DNA from: Micromonospora echinofusca
GTDB lineage: Bacteria; Actinomycetota; Actinomycetes; Mycobacteriales; Micromonosporaceae
Assembly: GCF_900091445.1 (NCBI RefSeq)
Contig: NZ_LT607733.1
Span: 1,877,501 to 1,941,500, forward strand
Reading direction: 5' to 3'
Length of the DNA stretch: 64,000 nt
Positions within the stretch are counted from its first letter, which is position 1. The number at the start of each line of letters is the position of its first letter. The notes beneath the pieces are model-generated. The model searched no databases. It was not told the origin of the DNA and was given only the letters and a program-made list of their open reading frames with translations. Of the stretch, positions 32,178 through 39,896 are shown piece by piece. Position numbers and translations under genes: made by a program.

Positions 32178-33149
32178 GGGACGTTGCGTTGCTATGGGTA
32201 CGACGAGACAGGCCGAGAGGTCATCGAGCCTGAGGCGGTAGTGATCCGCGACATCGCCAAGCGGGTGCTGGGCGGCGAGAGTATGCGGTCAGTGGTTGCG
32301 GATCTGCGGGCGCGGGATGTCAGGACGTCGGCCGGTCGGCCGTGGACCCAGCAGTCGCTGTCGCGGCTCATGCGGAACCCGCGGCTCGCCGGGCTCAAGA
32401 CCTACCACGGGGAGGTGGTGGGTGCAGGGCAGTGGGCGGCGATCCTCGACGAGAAGACGCACCATGAGCTGGTCAAGCTCCTGGACGACCCGGCCCGCAA
32501 GCAGCCGTTCGCCACCAACGTGCGTAAGTACCTCCTGTCTGGCGGGTTCCTCCAATGTGGGTACCCGCTACAAGGCGCCGACGATAACGGTCCGCACATG
32601 TGTGGGAAGTCTCTCTATACGCAGCCGAGCAACAGCGGTAAGCGCGGGTACGTGTGTCGGGCTGGAAGTCCGAGCTACGGGTGTGGTCGCATCCGTATCG
32701 CCGCCGAGGCCCTGGAGGAAGAGGTCACGGCGCGGGCGTTGGCCCGGCTGGCGTCGCCGAAGGTGCGTGCCCGCCTGGAGGCGGCGGTCCGTTCCGCCGT
32801 GCGCGGCGACGTGCAGGTGGCGGAGGCGCTGGACGCCCTCGACGAGCGCCTGGCCGAGGCCGGCCAGGCGTACGCCAAGCGAGAGATCAGCCTGGTCACG
32901 TTGAAAGCGATCGAGGCCGAGGTCAAGGCGGAGCAGAAGGCCATCCGCGAGAACCTGGCCCAGGCGGCGCGGCTGGAGTCCTTGCCGGCCGCCACGCCGG
33001 AGGCGCTGGCCGAGTGGTGGGTCGACGCGCCGCTGGAGCGGCGCCGGGAACTGCTCGCGCTGGTGCTCGACCGAGTGATCGTCAAGCCGGCCACCCGGGC
33101 GGGGTCGTCGCAGCTTGACCTGGACCGTCTGGAGTTCGTCTGGAAGTGA
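32178..33149 (+). pseudogene. serine recombinase (large integrase) lacking its catalytic N-terminal domain
   Basis: About 320 residues of the large serine integrase family are present: a recombinase domain (CYGYDETGREVIEPEAVVIRD..., then RTSAGRPWTQQSLSRLMRNPRLAG), a zinc ribbon (LQCG...CGKSLY...YVCRAG...CGRIRI) and the coiled-coil and C-terminal part (EAVRSAVRGD...DRVIVKPA). The roughly 150-residue resolvase domain with the catalytic Ser is missing, and upstream codons (31968-32177) do not encode it in any frame I could read. So the phage's serine integrase is broken, or a shuffled C-terminal half survives as a DNA-binding or directionality protein. Confidence 0.75.
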
Positions 33150-33376
33150 GCGCGGCATGGTACCAGCCTCGGCGTTTCATTGCTGAAGGGAACTTTGCAC
33201 TGTCGGTTACAGGCTGAAAGCTTCCTTCGACCTCGCCGACCAAGGCTGTTGCGGTCCGTGTGGTGCGGTTTACGATCTCGTCATCATTCGATTAGGAGCG
33301 CCTTAAGTCCGACCGTAGGTAGTGCGGTCACGGTGGGAACGCTGGCGCATCGAAGCGGAATGGCGGGGATCAGGTT

Positions 33377-33649
33377 TTGCCACGCAAGCGCACGATCGAG
33401 GTGCTGACGCTGGCGCAGCGGATAGAGGCTGAGCTGGAGTCGGGCCGAGTGGACGACGTTGAGATGGGCGATGACCGGCTTGAGCGGATCGCGGCGCTGC
33501 TGCGACCTGCGCCGCACCTGGCCGGTCAGACCCGCGGAGGCTCGTCGGTCAGGGACCGGGCCGGGAAAGTCGTGTCCGGGGTGGCAGTCGCCTTGCTGTC
33601 ACTCGTGGCCGACGCCAGTGTGGTCGCCCCACATGCTGTGGCGATCTAG
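33377..33649 (+). CDS. small protein with C-terminal hydrophobic tail
   Basis: 90 residues if started at TTG 33377; start uncertain, no clear ribosome site. Charged helical N-terminal half (RIEAELESGRVDDVEMGDDRLERIAALL) and a hydrophobic end (VVSGVAVALLSLVADASVV) that could insert in the membrane. Between the broken recombinase and the ParB-like gene. Function unknown. Confidence 0.4.
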   Translation: MPRKRTIEVLTLAQRIEAELESGRVDDVEMGDDRLERIAALLRPAPHLAGQTRGGSSVRDRAGKVVSGVAVALLSLVADASVVAPHAVAI

Positions 33650-33670
33650 GCCGGTCACAGCCCCGAGTTC

Positions 33671-33722
33671 ATACATAAAGTATTGACGGCAAGATCGTTT
33701 TCTGACTACAATGAATGTGTAC
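33671..33722 (+). promoter_or_regulatory. phage promoter with operator pair (copy F)
   Basis: -35 TTGACG (33683-33688), 18 nt, -10 TACAAT (33707-33712). Operator 1 ATACA-N7-TTGAC (33671-33687) is degenerate on the right; operator 2 CTACA-N7-TGTAC (33706-33722) is good. Drives the ParB-like gene. Confidence 0.75.
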
Positions 33723-33756
33723 GACATGCGTACATCGTTCACTGTGGAGGAACACG

Positions 33757-34830
33757 ATGGTTGCGACCGCGACGGCGAAGAAGCCGACCCTGCGGACCAT
33801 TCCGGTCGCCAAGATCGAGGCGGACCCCGACCAGCCTCGCAAGCTGTTCAGCGAGGAGGAGCTGACCGAGCTGGCGGCCTCGATGAAGAAGCTGGGCCAG
33901 CTCCAGCCGGTCGCCGTCCGCAAGACGGCCAAGGCGGGCACCTACCGCCTTGTCGTCGGCGAGCGGCGGTGGCGGGCCGCCCAGCAGGGCGGCATCGAGG
34001 ACCTGGCCGCGATGGTCTGGGAGATGGACGACGAGGCGGCGTTCATCGCGCAGGTCGCCGAGAACGTCAACCGGCAGGACATGACGCCGATGGAGGAGGC
34101 CGCGGCCTACGCGCGCCTCGCCCAGGCCGGCTGGGAGACGGGGGCGATCGCCGAGCTGTTCGGTAAGAGCGTGCCGTACGTCGGGTGGCGGATCGACCTG
34201 CTCGGGCTGATCGACGACGCGAAGCAGCTGGTGGCCAAGGGGCAGCTCCAGGTGGGCGTCGCCTGGTACGTGTGCCGGCTGTCCGCCGACCAGCAGCGGC
34301 GGTTCCTGGTGAAGTGGGCGCGCGGCGAGTTCTCGTCGGCGCGGGACGCGGAGGCGTTCGCCAAGGCGTGCAAGGCGGCCGAGGAGCAGGGCGGGTTCTT
34401 CCAGCTCGACGACGCCGAGCACAGCGAGGAAGAGCAGGAGAAGGTCGTCGAGAAGCGGAAGAAGGTCGTCAGCAAGATCGACCGCTTGGCGGCGGCCGGC
34501 GAGATCCTGGCCGAGCTGGCGCAGCTGGACGAGGTGGAGCTGGCGAAGCTGCTCGCCGGCGCCGACGGCGGCGTGGCCGCGTACCGGCAGCGCGTCGACC
34601 ACCTGCGGACGGCGGCGGGGAAGGTGTCGGCGAAGCTGCGCAAGGCGCAGGCGATCGCGGCGTCGGTCAAGGTGGAGCTGGACCCGGAGGCCGTGGTGGC
34701 GATCCCGGCCGAGGTCGTCGACGTGACGCCGGTGCCGGGCGACCTGCCGAGGGTCGACCCGAACTGCACGTGGGAGGGCCACGACGACGCGGTGCAGGAG
34801 CAGGGCTGGTGCTCGGTGTGCCAGCACTGA
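33757..34830 (+). CDS. ParB/Spo0J-like nuclease-domain protein
   Basis: 357 residues from ATG 33757, behind GTTCACTGTGGAGG (33737-33750), a leader variant. ParB N-terminal domain: IPVAKIEADPDQPRK, LVVGERRWRAA (motif GERRxRA), ENVNRQDMTPMEEAAAY and a helix-turn-helix (GAIAELFGKSVPYVGWRIDLL). The C-terminal half is charged coiled coil, then a CTWEGHDDAVQEQGWCSVCQH zinc-like end. No parA is adjacent. It may bind DNA to partition, to regulate, or as a phage ParB-like nuclease. Single-gene unit with its own terminator. Confidence 0.8.
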   Translation: MVATATAKKPTLRTIPVAKIEADPDQPRKLFSEEELTELAASMKKLGQLQPVAVRKTAKAGTYRLVVGERRWRAAQQGGIEDLAAMVWEMDDEAAFIAQVAENVNRQDMTPMEEAAAYARLAQAGWETGAIAELFGKSVPYVGWRIDLLGLIDDAKQLVAKGQLQVGVAWYVCRLSADQQRRFLVKWARGEFSSARDAEAFAKACKAAEEQGGFFQLDDAEHSEEEQEKVVEKRKKVVSKIDRLAAAGEILAELAQLDEVELAKLLAGADGGVAAYRQRVDHLRTAAGKVSAKLRKAQAIAASVKVELDPEAVVAIPAEVVDVTPVPGDLPRVDPNCTWEGHDDAVQEQGWCSVCQH

Positions 34831-34845
34831 CGTAGGCAGAGCGGC

Positions 34846-34876
34846 GAGCGCCCCGCGCGATCAGCGCGGGGCGCTC
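34846..34876 (+). terminator. intrinsic terminator
   Basis: Perfect 13-bp stem GAGCGCCCCGCGC / GCGCGGGGCGCTC with a 5-nt loop, 15 nt after the ParB-like stop. Confidence 0.8.
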
Positions 34877-34928
34877 CTGCGCGTCCGGGCCGGCGTGCTG
34901 AACCCTTGATCGGGGCCGTGACCTGTAC

Positions 34929-34976
34929 GGTCACAATTTGACCGAGGTGGTGTACTGATATACAATGTTTATGTAT
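34929..34976 (+). promoter_or_regulatory. phage promoter with one operator (copy H) and GGTCA repeat
   Basis: -35 TTGACC (34938-34943) within an inverted repeat GGTCA-N5-TGACC (34929-34943); 17 nt; -10 TACAAT (34961-34966) inside operator ATACA-N7-TGTAT (34960-34976). Operator 1 is replaced by the GGTCA repeat, so control may differ from copies A-D. Confidence 0.65.
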
Positions 34977-35321
34977 AACCCCCGTCTGTTGGAGGTCATC
35001 GGTGCGTGCGGAGTGGTCACGGTCCTGTGGGCCTGGCCGCTGCCGGACTCGCCGGCCGAACTCCAGCAGGCGATGCGAGGAGCGCAGGCCGAGCTTTACA
35101 GGCAGGCGCGGATGCTGAACGTGGTCCCGCTCGGGCCGGCGGCCTTCCGGGTCGCCCTCCACGCGGTGTTTGACACTCACGCCGGTCCGGCGCTCGTCGC
35201 GGAAGTCAGGGCAGCCCAGCTGCCGGAGCAACCCAGCGGAGAGGGGGCCATTGTGCCCGCAAGCTGTACGGCCGCAATGCACGACTGCGGCCACCGAGCA
35301 GCGCGAGGTGAGGTCGCGTGA
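34971..35321 (+). CDS. small unknown protein
   Basis: 116 residues if ATG 34971 is used on a leaderless message (the -10 ends 4 nt before it); GTG 35013 is an alternative. High third-position GC supports coding. Starts with a hydrophobic helix (IGACGVVTVLWAWPL), then an Ala/Gln/Glu helix. Overlaps the next gene by 4 nt. Function unknown. Confidence 0.45.
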   Translation: MYNPRLLEVIGACGVVTVLWAWPLPDSPAELQQAMRGAQAELYRQARMLNVVPLGPAAFRVALHAVFDTHAGPALVAEVRAAQLPEQPSGEGAIVPASCTAAMHDCGHRAARGEVA

Positions 35322-35791
35322 GTCGGAACGCAAAGACCGAAGAGGAGGCCCGCCAGGTCAAGGCGGCCCTGCCCGGCTACATCGCGGTTCGCGAGCTGGC
35401 CACCACGGCGCTGACCACGATGGCGGAAGACCTCGCCCTGGACCTGCGCGAGCGGGACGCCCGCGACCTGGCCACCGCCGTGGTCGACGCGATCCACAAG
35501 GCAGCCGAGCTGCGCGGCATCGCGTTCGCGTGCGACGTCGCCGACATGGAGGTGGCCGCCAACGAGCGGTGGCTGCTCCCGTCGGCGAGGAAGAAGGCCG
35601 AGACCGACCCCGACTACCGGGGGGTGGTCGCCCACCTGGAGCAGTTCGCCGAGGGCGCCGAGAAGGTGCGCAACGAGCTGGTCGAACGGCTGGCGCGCGT
35701 CGGCCGTGAGTGGCTGGCGGAACGGTCGGTCGCGGTCGTCGCGCTGCCCGCGCCGGCCGAAGCCAGCGCCGAGGCGAGGGTGGCGGCGTGA
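35318..35791 (+). CDS. unknown helical protein
   Basis: 157 residues from GTG 35318 (GTGA overlap). Almost all helix, rich in Ala, Glu and Arg; AVVDAIHKAAELRGIAF and similar stretches suggest a helical bundle. No Cys cluster or membrane segment. Same operon as 34971. Function unknown. Confidence 0.5.
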   Translation: MSRNAKTEEEARQVKAALPGYIAVRELATTALTTMAEDLALDLRERDARDLATAVVDAIHKAAELRGIAFACDVADMEVAANERWLLPSARKKAETDPDYRGVVAHLEQFAEGAEKVRNELVERLARVGREWLAERSVAVVALPAPAEASAEARVAA

Positions 35792-36101
35792 CCGCGCCCG
35801 CCGTCGTCCGCGCGCCGCAGCTCGACCCGGAGCAGGTCGCCCGCATCCGGGCAGCCCTGGAGCGGCTGGCCGGCAGGTCGCCGAGGTGTGGCGGCAGTTC
35901 GCCGAAGTCCTCGCCCGGCGAGTCGAGGCGGCCCGGGTCGCGTACCGCGGGCTGGTGGCCGTGCTCCGCCGGATCGTTGCCGCCGTGCGCCGGCTCGCCG
36001 CCCCGCTAGTCCGCCTGGCGGACCAGCGCCGGGTTCGGCTGCGGGTGATGCACGTCGAGTACCGGCGGCGGCTGCGGCACCGACGGCGGCGGGCCCGGTA
36101 G
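35788..36101 (+). pseudogene. small helical protein split by a -1 frameshift
   Basis: The first 29 codons (GTG 35788; ...EQVARIRAALERLAG) read well, then the frame goes Ser/Pro-rich. The continuation QVAEVWRQFAEVLARRVEAAR... is clean in the -1 frame up to 36101. The break is near 35875 (GGCCGGCAGG). It fits a single-base deletion, a sequencing error, or a programmed -1 shift. The joined protein is basic and helical. The lone iteron copy (36007-36025) lies in its second half. Confidence 0.5.
36007..36025. repeat. sixth copy of the iteron palindrome
   Basis: TAGTCCG-CCTGG-CGGACCA, same arms and 5-nt gap as the array at 26492-26634. It lies within a coding region 9.4 kb away. Confidence 0.6.
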
Positions 36102-36373
36102 TGGCCGGCACGCAACCGGAGACGGCGCGGGACCGGGCACTGGCCCGGGCCCGCGCCACCCGGCGCGAGACGGGAGCCGAGCTGCCGCCGCGCCGGAGCC
36201 GGCCGGCGGCCACCCGGCCGCCGGCCGAAGCCGCTCCGGTCGACGACGCCGTGGCGAAGCTGGCCACCCGCTACCTGGTCGACGGCTACCAGCCCGACGA
36301 GGTGGCGGACCGGCTCGGCGTCGACCGCGGATGGTGCCGGGCGATCGCCGCCCGGCTGCAAGGGAGGAGGTAG
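36101..36373 (+). CDS. small HTH-like protein
   Basis: 90 residues from GTG 36101, sharing a base with the TAG of the previous frame. Basic N-terminal half; C-terminal residues about 50-88 (AVAKLATRYLVDGYQPDEVADRLGVDRGWCRAIAARL) have the shape of a helix-turn-helix. Possibly a small DNA-binding protein. Confidence 0.5.
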   Translation: MAGTQPETARDRALARARATRRETGAELPPRRSRPAATRPPAEAAPVDDAVAKLATRYLVDGYQPDEVADRLGVDRGWCRAIAARLQGRR

Positions 36374-36376
36374 CCG

Positions 36377-36523
36377 ATGCCTGACCAGGTGGCGGCCAGC
36401 CCGGACGAAGAGCCGGTGGAGTGCGAGGACTGCGGGCGACTGCTGCGCACGAAGCGGGCCCGCGCCGAGCGGGTCGGACCGAAGTGCCGGCGGCGGCGAC
36501 TGGTGATGGGAGCAGGGGCATGA
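36377..36523 (+). CDS. 48-residue zinc-binding protein (DUF6011-like)
   Basis: ATG 36377 with GGAGGAGG upstream. CEDCGRLLRTKRARAERVGPKC is the CxxCxxxL...G..C arrangement of DUF6011-like short zinc proteins seen in actinomycetes and phages. Overlaps the next start by 4 nt (ATGA). Confidence 0.55.
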   Translation: MPDQVAASPDEEPVECEDCGRLLRTKRARAERVGPKCRRRRLVMGAGA

Positions 36524-36789
36524 GCATCGTGTTCAGGATCAACGACGGGCTCTACATCCCGCAGGTGACGGCGAAGGCGGTCATGCCGCTGCCGCCGCTG
36601 CCCGGAGACGGGGGAGCGGTCGACGTCGCCGAGGGCGACGAGATCACCGAGCTGGAGCTGCTGACCATCACCGGCCCGCCGACGGTCGTCGCGTCCGCCG
36701 TGGACGCGCTCGCCGCGCACCTGGAGGAGCTGGTCCCGAAGATCGCGCATCTCTACAACGACCACGAGTCACCTCAACATGGAGGATGA
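36520..36789 (+). CDS. small unknown protein
   Basis: 89 residues from ATG 36520 (overlaps the previous stop). Beta-rich start, acidic middle (DVAEGDEITELELLTITG) and a helical end. Overlaps the next frame. Function unknown. Confidence 0.45.
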   Translation: MSIVFRINDGLYIPQVTAKAVMPLPPLPGDGGAVDVAEGDEITELELLTITGPPTVVASAVDALAAHLEELVPKIAHLYNDHESPQHGG

Positions 36790-36790
36790 G

Positions 36791-37204
36791 TTGAAGCTGT
36801 TCACGAGCCGCTACCAGCGGTTCAGGCCGGATCAGGGCGCCCCGGTCCGCACGACCGTCGGCGCTCCGCGCTTCCCGCTGCCGTACGACCTGGCCGGGTT
36901 CGCGCGGGTCCTCGCTCCGAGCTACGCGATGTTGAAGCTCGACGAGGCGCCGTACCGGTACATCTACGTCGAGCGGCTGGAAGCGGCCGGCGTTGACGTC
37001 ATCGCCGACGACCTAGCGGCCATCGCCGACGTCGCCGGCGATGAGCGCCTGGTCCTGCTCTGCTTCTGCGACCTGTCGGTGTCGCCGCCGAACGCGTGGT
37101 GCCACCGGCGCATGTTCGCGGCCTGGTGGCAGGAACAGACCGGCCAGGAAGTCCCCGAACTGGCGGAGCTGCCCGAGCCGCCCGCCCCGACCCTGTTCGA
37201 CTGA
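36791..37204 (+). CDS. DUF488-like protein
   Basis: 137 residues. TTG 36791 is preferred to ATG 36779 because GGAGG (36781-36785) lies 5 nt before the TTG, while the ATG has no ribosome site. RYQRFRPDQGAPVRTTVGAP... and LVLLCFCDLSVSPPNAWCHRRMFAAWW match DUF488-type proteins found in actinophages. Function unknown; C-x-C and C-x-H residues may bind metal. Confidence 0.6.
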   Translation: MKLFTSRYQRFRPDQGAPVRTTVGAPRFPLPYDLAGFARVLAPSYAMLKLDEAPYRYIYVERLEAAGVDVIADDLAAIADVAGDERLVLLCFCDLSVSPPNAWCHRRMFAAWWQEQTGQEVPELAELPEPPAPTLFD

Positions 37205-37218
37205 CCGAAGGAGTTCAC

Positions 37219-37722
37219 GTGGAACTGACTCTTGAGGCCCCTCGCTTGACCGAGGCGGCCCCGCCGCTCGACCTCGACCGCGCCTTGCAACCCGGCGAGT
37301 CCGGGTACTTCGCGGGGGAGTGGCTGGAGTACCCGTACGACGGCGGCCGCCGCTTCGAGTCGGCGTACGCCGGCACGCTGATCGGCCGCTGGAGCGGCTG
37401 GGCGGTGTGGGGATGCACCCGCGACGTCGCCGCCGCGGTGGTGACCGACCAGGAGCACGCCCGCCGGCACTGGCGGGCCGTCTACGCGACGTCCGGCCTG
37501 ACGGAGCCGAGGCTGAGCCGGGCGCTCGACGCCGACGTCTGCCCGATGTGGTGGGACGGTGACGTGATCGTCGTCGACCGGCGCGCCCTCGGCGAGGACG
37601 AGCCGTACCTGCGGATCGCGCCCAACGAGCGCGGCCGGTACGTGGTGATGGGCAGCATCTGGTGCTGGGAGGAAGTCCCGGTCGACGCGGCCGACACGGT
37701 TCACGGAGCCGTGGAACTGTAG
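37219..37722 (+). CDS. unknown protein, last gene of prophage early operon
   Basis: 167 residues from GTG 37219, which is again the GTG of a GTTCACGTGGAA leader, with AAGGAG just upstream. Aromatic-rich (FAGEWLEYPYDGGRRF, MWWDGDVIVVD, SIWCWEEVP), probably a compact beta-rich fold. Followed by a strong terminator (37735-37759) at the presumed end of the prophage. No family recognised. Confidence 0.5.
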   Translation: MELTLEAPRLTEAAPPLDLDRALQPGESGYFAGEWLEYPYDGGRRFESAYAGTLIGRWSGWAVWGCTRDVAAAVVTDQEHARRHWRAVYATSGLTEPRLSRALDADVCPMWWDGDVIVVDRRALGEDEPYLRIAPNERGRYVVMGSIWCWEEVPVDAADTVHGAVEL

Positions 37723-37734
37723 CCGTACAGCAGC

Positions 37735-37759
37735 GGGGCCGGCGCGGTGCGCCGGCCCC
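37735..37759 (+). terminator. intrinsic terminator at prophage end
   Basis: Perfect 11-bp stem GGGGCCGGCGC / GCGCCGGCCCC with loop GGT, then GTTCGC. Last transcription stop before the attachment region. Confidence 0.75.
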
Positions 37760-37781
37760 GTTCGCATGGGCAAGATCAACG

Positions 37782-37927
37782 GTGATCCCGGCGGGATCAC
37801 GGGCGGGAACAGAGGGCTACAAGCGGCTACAAGCGGCCACGAGTAGACACATGCTGAGCAGGGTCGATAGGATCGCCGCAGGTCAGAACGCTGTCTACGC
37901 GGGGTTCAAGTCCCCCCTCGGACACCA
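37782..37927 (+). other. probable attachment site (attR-like): inverted repeat, arm-type repeats and tRNA 3' end
   Basis: An inverted repeat GTGATCCC-GGC-GGGATCAC (37782-37800) is followed by CTACAAGCGG twice (37817-37836) and then CCACGAGTAG. Next comes a 27-bp tRNA 3' end, GGGGTTCAAGT followed by CCCC and CGGACACCA (37901-37927). The T-loop TTCAAGT and CCA end are canonical; the matching 5' acceptor GTCCGAG is absent upstream, so this is a fragment. tRNA-Leu is the best guess. Arm-like repeats on the left side point to an element on the left. Confidence 0.55.
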
Positions 37928-38040
37928 AATTGCAGCATCCATGCTGTGTTTCGCGTACTGGTGGTCAAGCACGCTTGATCACGCAAATCTGATCTCAGCG
38001 ACACCCTCGATCGAGCCTGTCTCGAGCGGGGGCGGTTGTC

Positions 38041-38520
38041 GTGGCTGAGCGTTCTGTGGCTCCGGTCATTCCGCCCGTGTTGCTGCCTGATCGACAGCCG
38101 GGGCGGAGCGAGCCGCGTGGGGGAGCTTCTCGTCGCCCGCCGTTGCCGCTGCCGGTTCTGCCGTCGCCACGTGCCGGCACGATGGTGTACGGCCTGGCTG
38201 CCATCGACCCCAGTGGCCGAATCGCCGACCGTGCGATCACCCGTGCCCTCGGATGGGGGCCGGGCACGCGGCTGCACATCCGCGAGGGCTCGGGAGTCAT
38301 CGTCGTCCGGTTGGACCGGCAGGGCGTCTTCACCGTCACCGGCCAGGGCCACCTGCATCTGCCGGCGGCTGTCCGGCACTGGTGTGGGCTGACCGCCGGC
38401 GACCGGGTGCTGCTGGCCGCGAACCCTGCCGACGGCCTGCTTGTGGTGCACCCGCCCGCCGCCCTCGACGCGATGGTGGTGGCGGCTCACGCCGATTTGC
38501 TGGGCGGTGGTCAGGCATGA
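38041..38520 (+). CDS. AbrB/SpoVT-like protein coupled to integrase
   Basis: 159 residues from GTG 38041. A Pro/Arg-rich first 50 residues are followed by two beta-strand units (about 62-100 and 100-135; FTVTGQGHLHLPAAVRHWCGLTAGDRVLLAANP), as in AbrB/MazE-type swapped-hairpin DNA-binding domains. Its stop overlaps the integrase start (ATGA). AbrB-like plus tyrosine recombinase is a recurrent pair on actinomycete elements; it may control or aid the integrase. Confidence 0.6.
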   Translation: MAERSVAPVIPPVLLPDRQPGRSEPRGGASRRPPLPLPVLPSPRAGTMVYGLAAIDPSGRIADRAITRALGWGPGTRLHIREGSGVIVVRLDRQGVFTVTGQGHLHLPAAVRHWCGLTAGDRVLLAANPADGLLVVHPPAALDAMVVAAHADLLGGGQA

Positions 38521-39536
38521 GCGACACCACCGTGGGCCGGGCGGAGCTGGATGCCGCGCGGTTGCTGCTGGCGCGGATGGGGATCTCGCCGGCTGACCTC
38601 GTCGACGCGGCGTCGGACCGTCCACCCGCGCCAACGTTCGCCGAGTACGTACCGGTGGTAGCGGCGGCGGTCAGCGATGGTACGCGGAGGGCGTACGGCT
38701 CGTACTGGAAGCGGGTCTTGGAGCACTGGGGACAGCGACGGCTCGACGAGCCGACTCCGTCGGAGATCGAGCAGCTCGCCGAGTACGCCAAGACGCATGT
38801 GGTGGCCCGGCGTAACGCCCGGGGTGGGCGGAGTGCGGCGGAGCACCTGATCGCCGCCCTGAGGTGTCTGTACAAGCGGGCCGTTGCCGACGGGTACATC
38901 GCGGCGGCGGACAACCCTGCCCTGAAGGTGGCCAAGCCGCGGCGGCTGCCCAGCACCAGACGAGCGGTGGCCGACAGCAGGCTGGCGGAGATCAACGCCG
39001 TCGCCGCCAGCACGGGCGACGACCCCGCGCTGGACAGCCTGCTGCTACGACTGCACACCGAGACCGCGTGCCGCCGGGGCGGTGCGCTGGCTCTGCGGCC
39101 CGTCGACCTGGACCCGGACCAGTGCCTCATCCTGCTGCGGGAAAAGGGCGACACGGTGCGGTGGCAGCCGGTGTCACCGACGTTGATGAGGCATCTGCAG
39201 CAGCATGCCGAGGAACGCCAGGCGGTGGGAACGGGCCAACTGCTGCGTTACCGCAACGGGCAGCCGATCACCTACCGGCGCTACGACCACCTGTGGGTGC
39301 GCATCGGTGAGCACCTGCCGTGGGTGTACGTGCAGCAGATCAGCACGCACTGGCTGCGGCACACGACGTTGACGTGGGTCGAGCGGAACTTCGGCTACGC
39401 CGTGGCCCGCGCGTACGCCGGTCACTCCGACAGCGGCAGCGACGTCGGCACGACCACTACGTACGTCCGGGCGAGTCTTCAGGAGGTTGCCGCCGCTCTA
39501 GCGGCCTTGACCAACGAGCCACATCCTCTGGCCTGA
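38517..39536 (+). CDS. int: tyrosine recombinase / integrase, apparently intact
   Basis: 339 residues from ATG 38517. N-terminal SAM-like domain about 40-135, catalytic domain about 150-335. All catalytic residues are visible: Arg186 (ETACRRGGAL), Lys210 (REKGDTVRW), His278-x-x-Arg281 (STHWLRHTT), His303 (YAGHSDS) and Tyr316 (TTTYVRAS). It is 0.6 kb from the tRNA-end fragment and most likely acts there or on a related site. Either element could own it; adjacency to the mobilisation genes favours the right one. Confidence 0.85.
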   Translation: MSDTTVGRAELDAARLLLARMGISPADLVDAASDRPPAPTFAEYVPVVAAAVSDGTRRAYGSYWKRVLEHWGQRRLDEPTPSEIEQLAEYAKTHVVARRNARGGRSAAEHLIAALRCLYKRAVADGYIAAADNPALKVAKPRRLPSTRRAVADSRLAEINAVAASTGDDPALDSLLLRLHTETACRRGGALALRPVDLDPDQCLILLREKGDTVRWQPVSPTLMRHLQQHAEERQAVGTGQLLRYRNGQPITYRRYDHLWVRIGEHLPWVYVQQISTHWLRHTTLTWVERNFGYAVARAYAGHSDSGSDVGTTTTYVRASLQEVAAALAALTNEPHPLA

Positions 39537-39635
39537 ACTGGAACCGACCGCGGGGTGGGCCTGGTTGCTGCAGTCCAGGCCCACCCAGGAATGCGTGCGC
39601 GGTGCGCGGCATGCGCTTCAATTGAGCGGCACGTG

Positions 39636-39896
39636 TCAGAGGCCAGCGTCCGAGAGCATCCATACCCGGCGTAGCGGCACTTGAGTGCGGATCTCTTCAG
39701 GCAGCCGGTCGTACGTCCGTAGGACGGCGTCGACCACGTCCCCTGCTTCCCACACCCGCACCCGTAGGTGCTGGTTCTTCAGCGCGTCTCGCGCGGGCTT
39801 CGTCAGTCCACCCCAGGCGACGAGCAGGCCCTGCTCGGCACCGTGCGTCGTCATAACGCCGTGGAGCTGAGTGACGATGGGTGCCCCGATCTGCCG
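39636..39896 (-). pseudogene. Mrr-type restriction endonuclease C-terminal fragment
   Basis: About 86 residues (APIVTQLHGVMTTHGAEQGLLVAWGGLTKPARDALKNQHLRVRVW...VPLRRVWML) match the C-terminal end of Mrr_cat-type restriction enzymes. Codons further upstream (to 40055) read as unrelated Arg/Pro-rich sequence, so the N-terminal part and start are lost. Remnant of a restriction gene. Confidence 0.65.

Noticed and set aside
33757..34830. Complete parABS partition locus
   Set aside because: No ParA-like ATPase next to the ParB-like gene within the window and no clear parS array.
37840..37927. A complete tRNA gene
   Set aside because: Only the T-loop side and CCA end are present; no matching 5' acceptor, D-arm or anticodon stem upstream.
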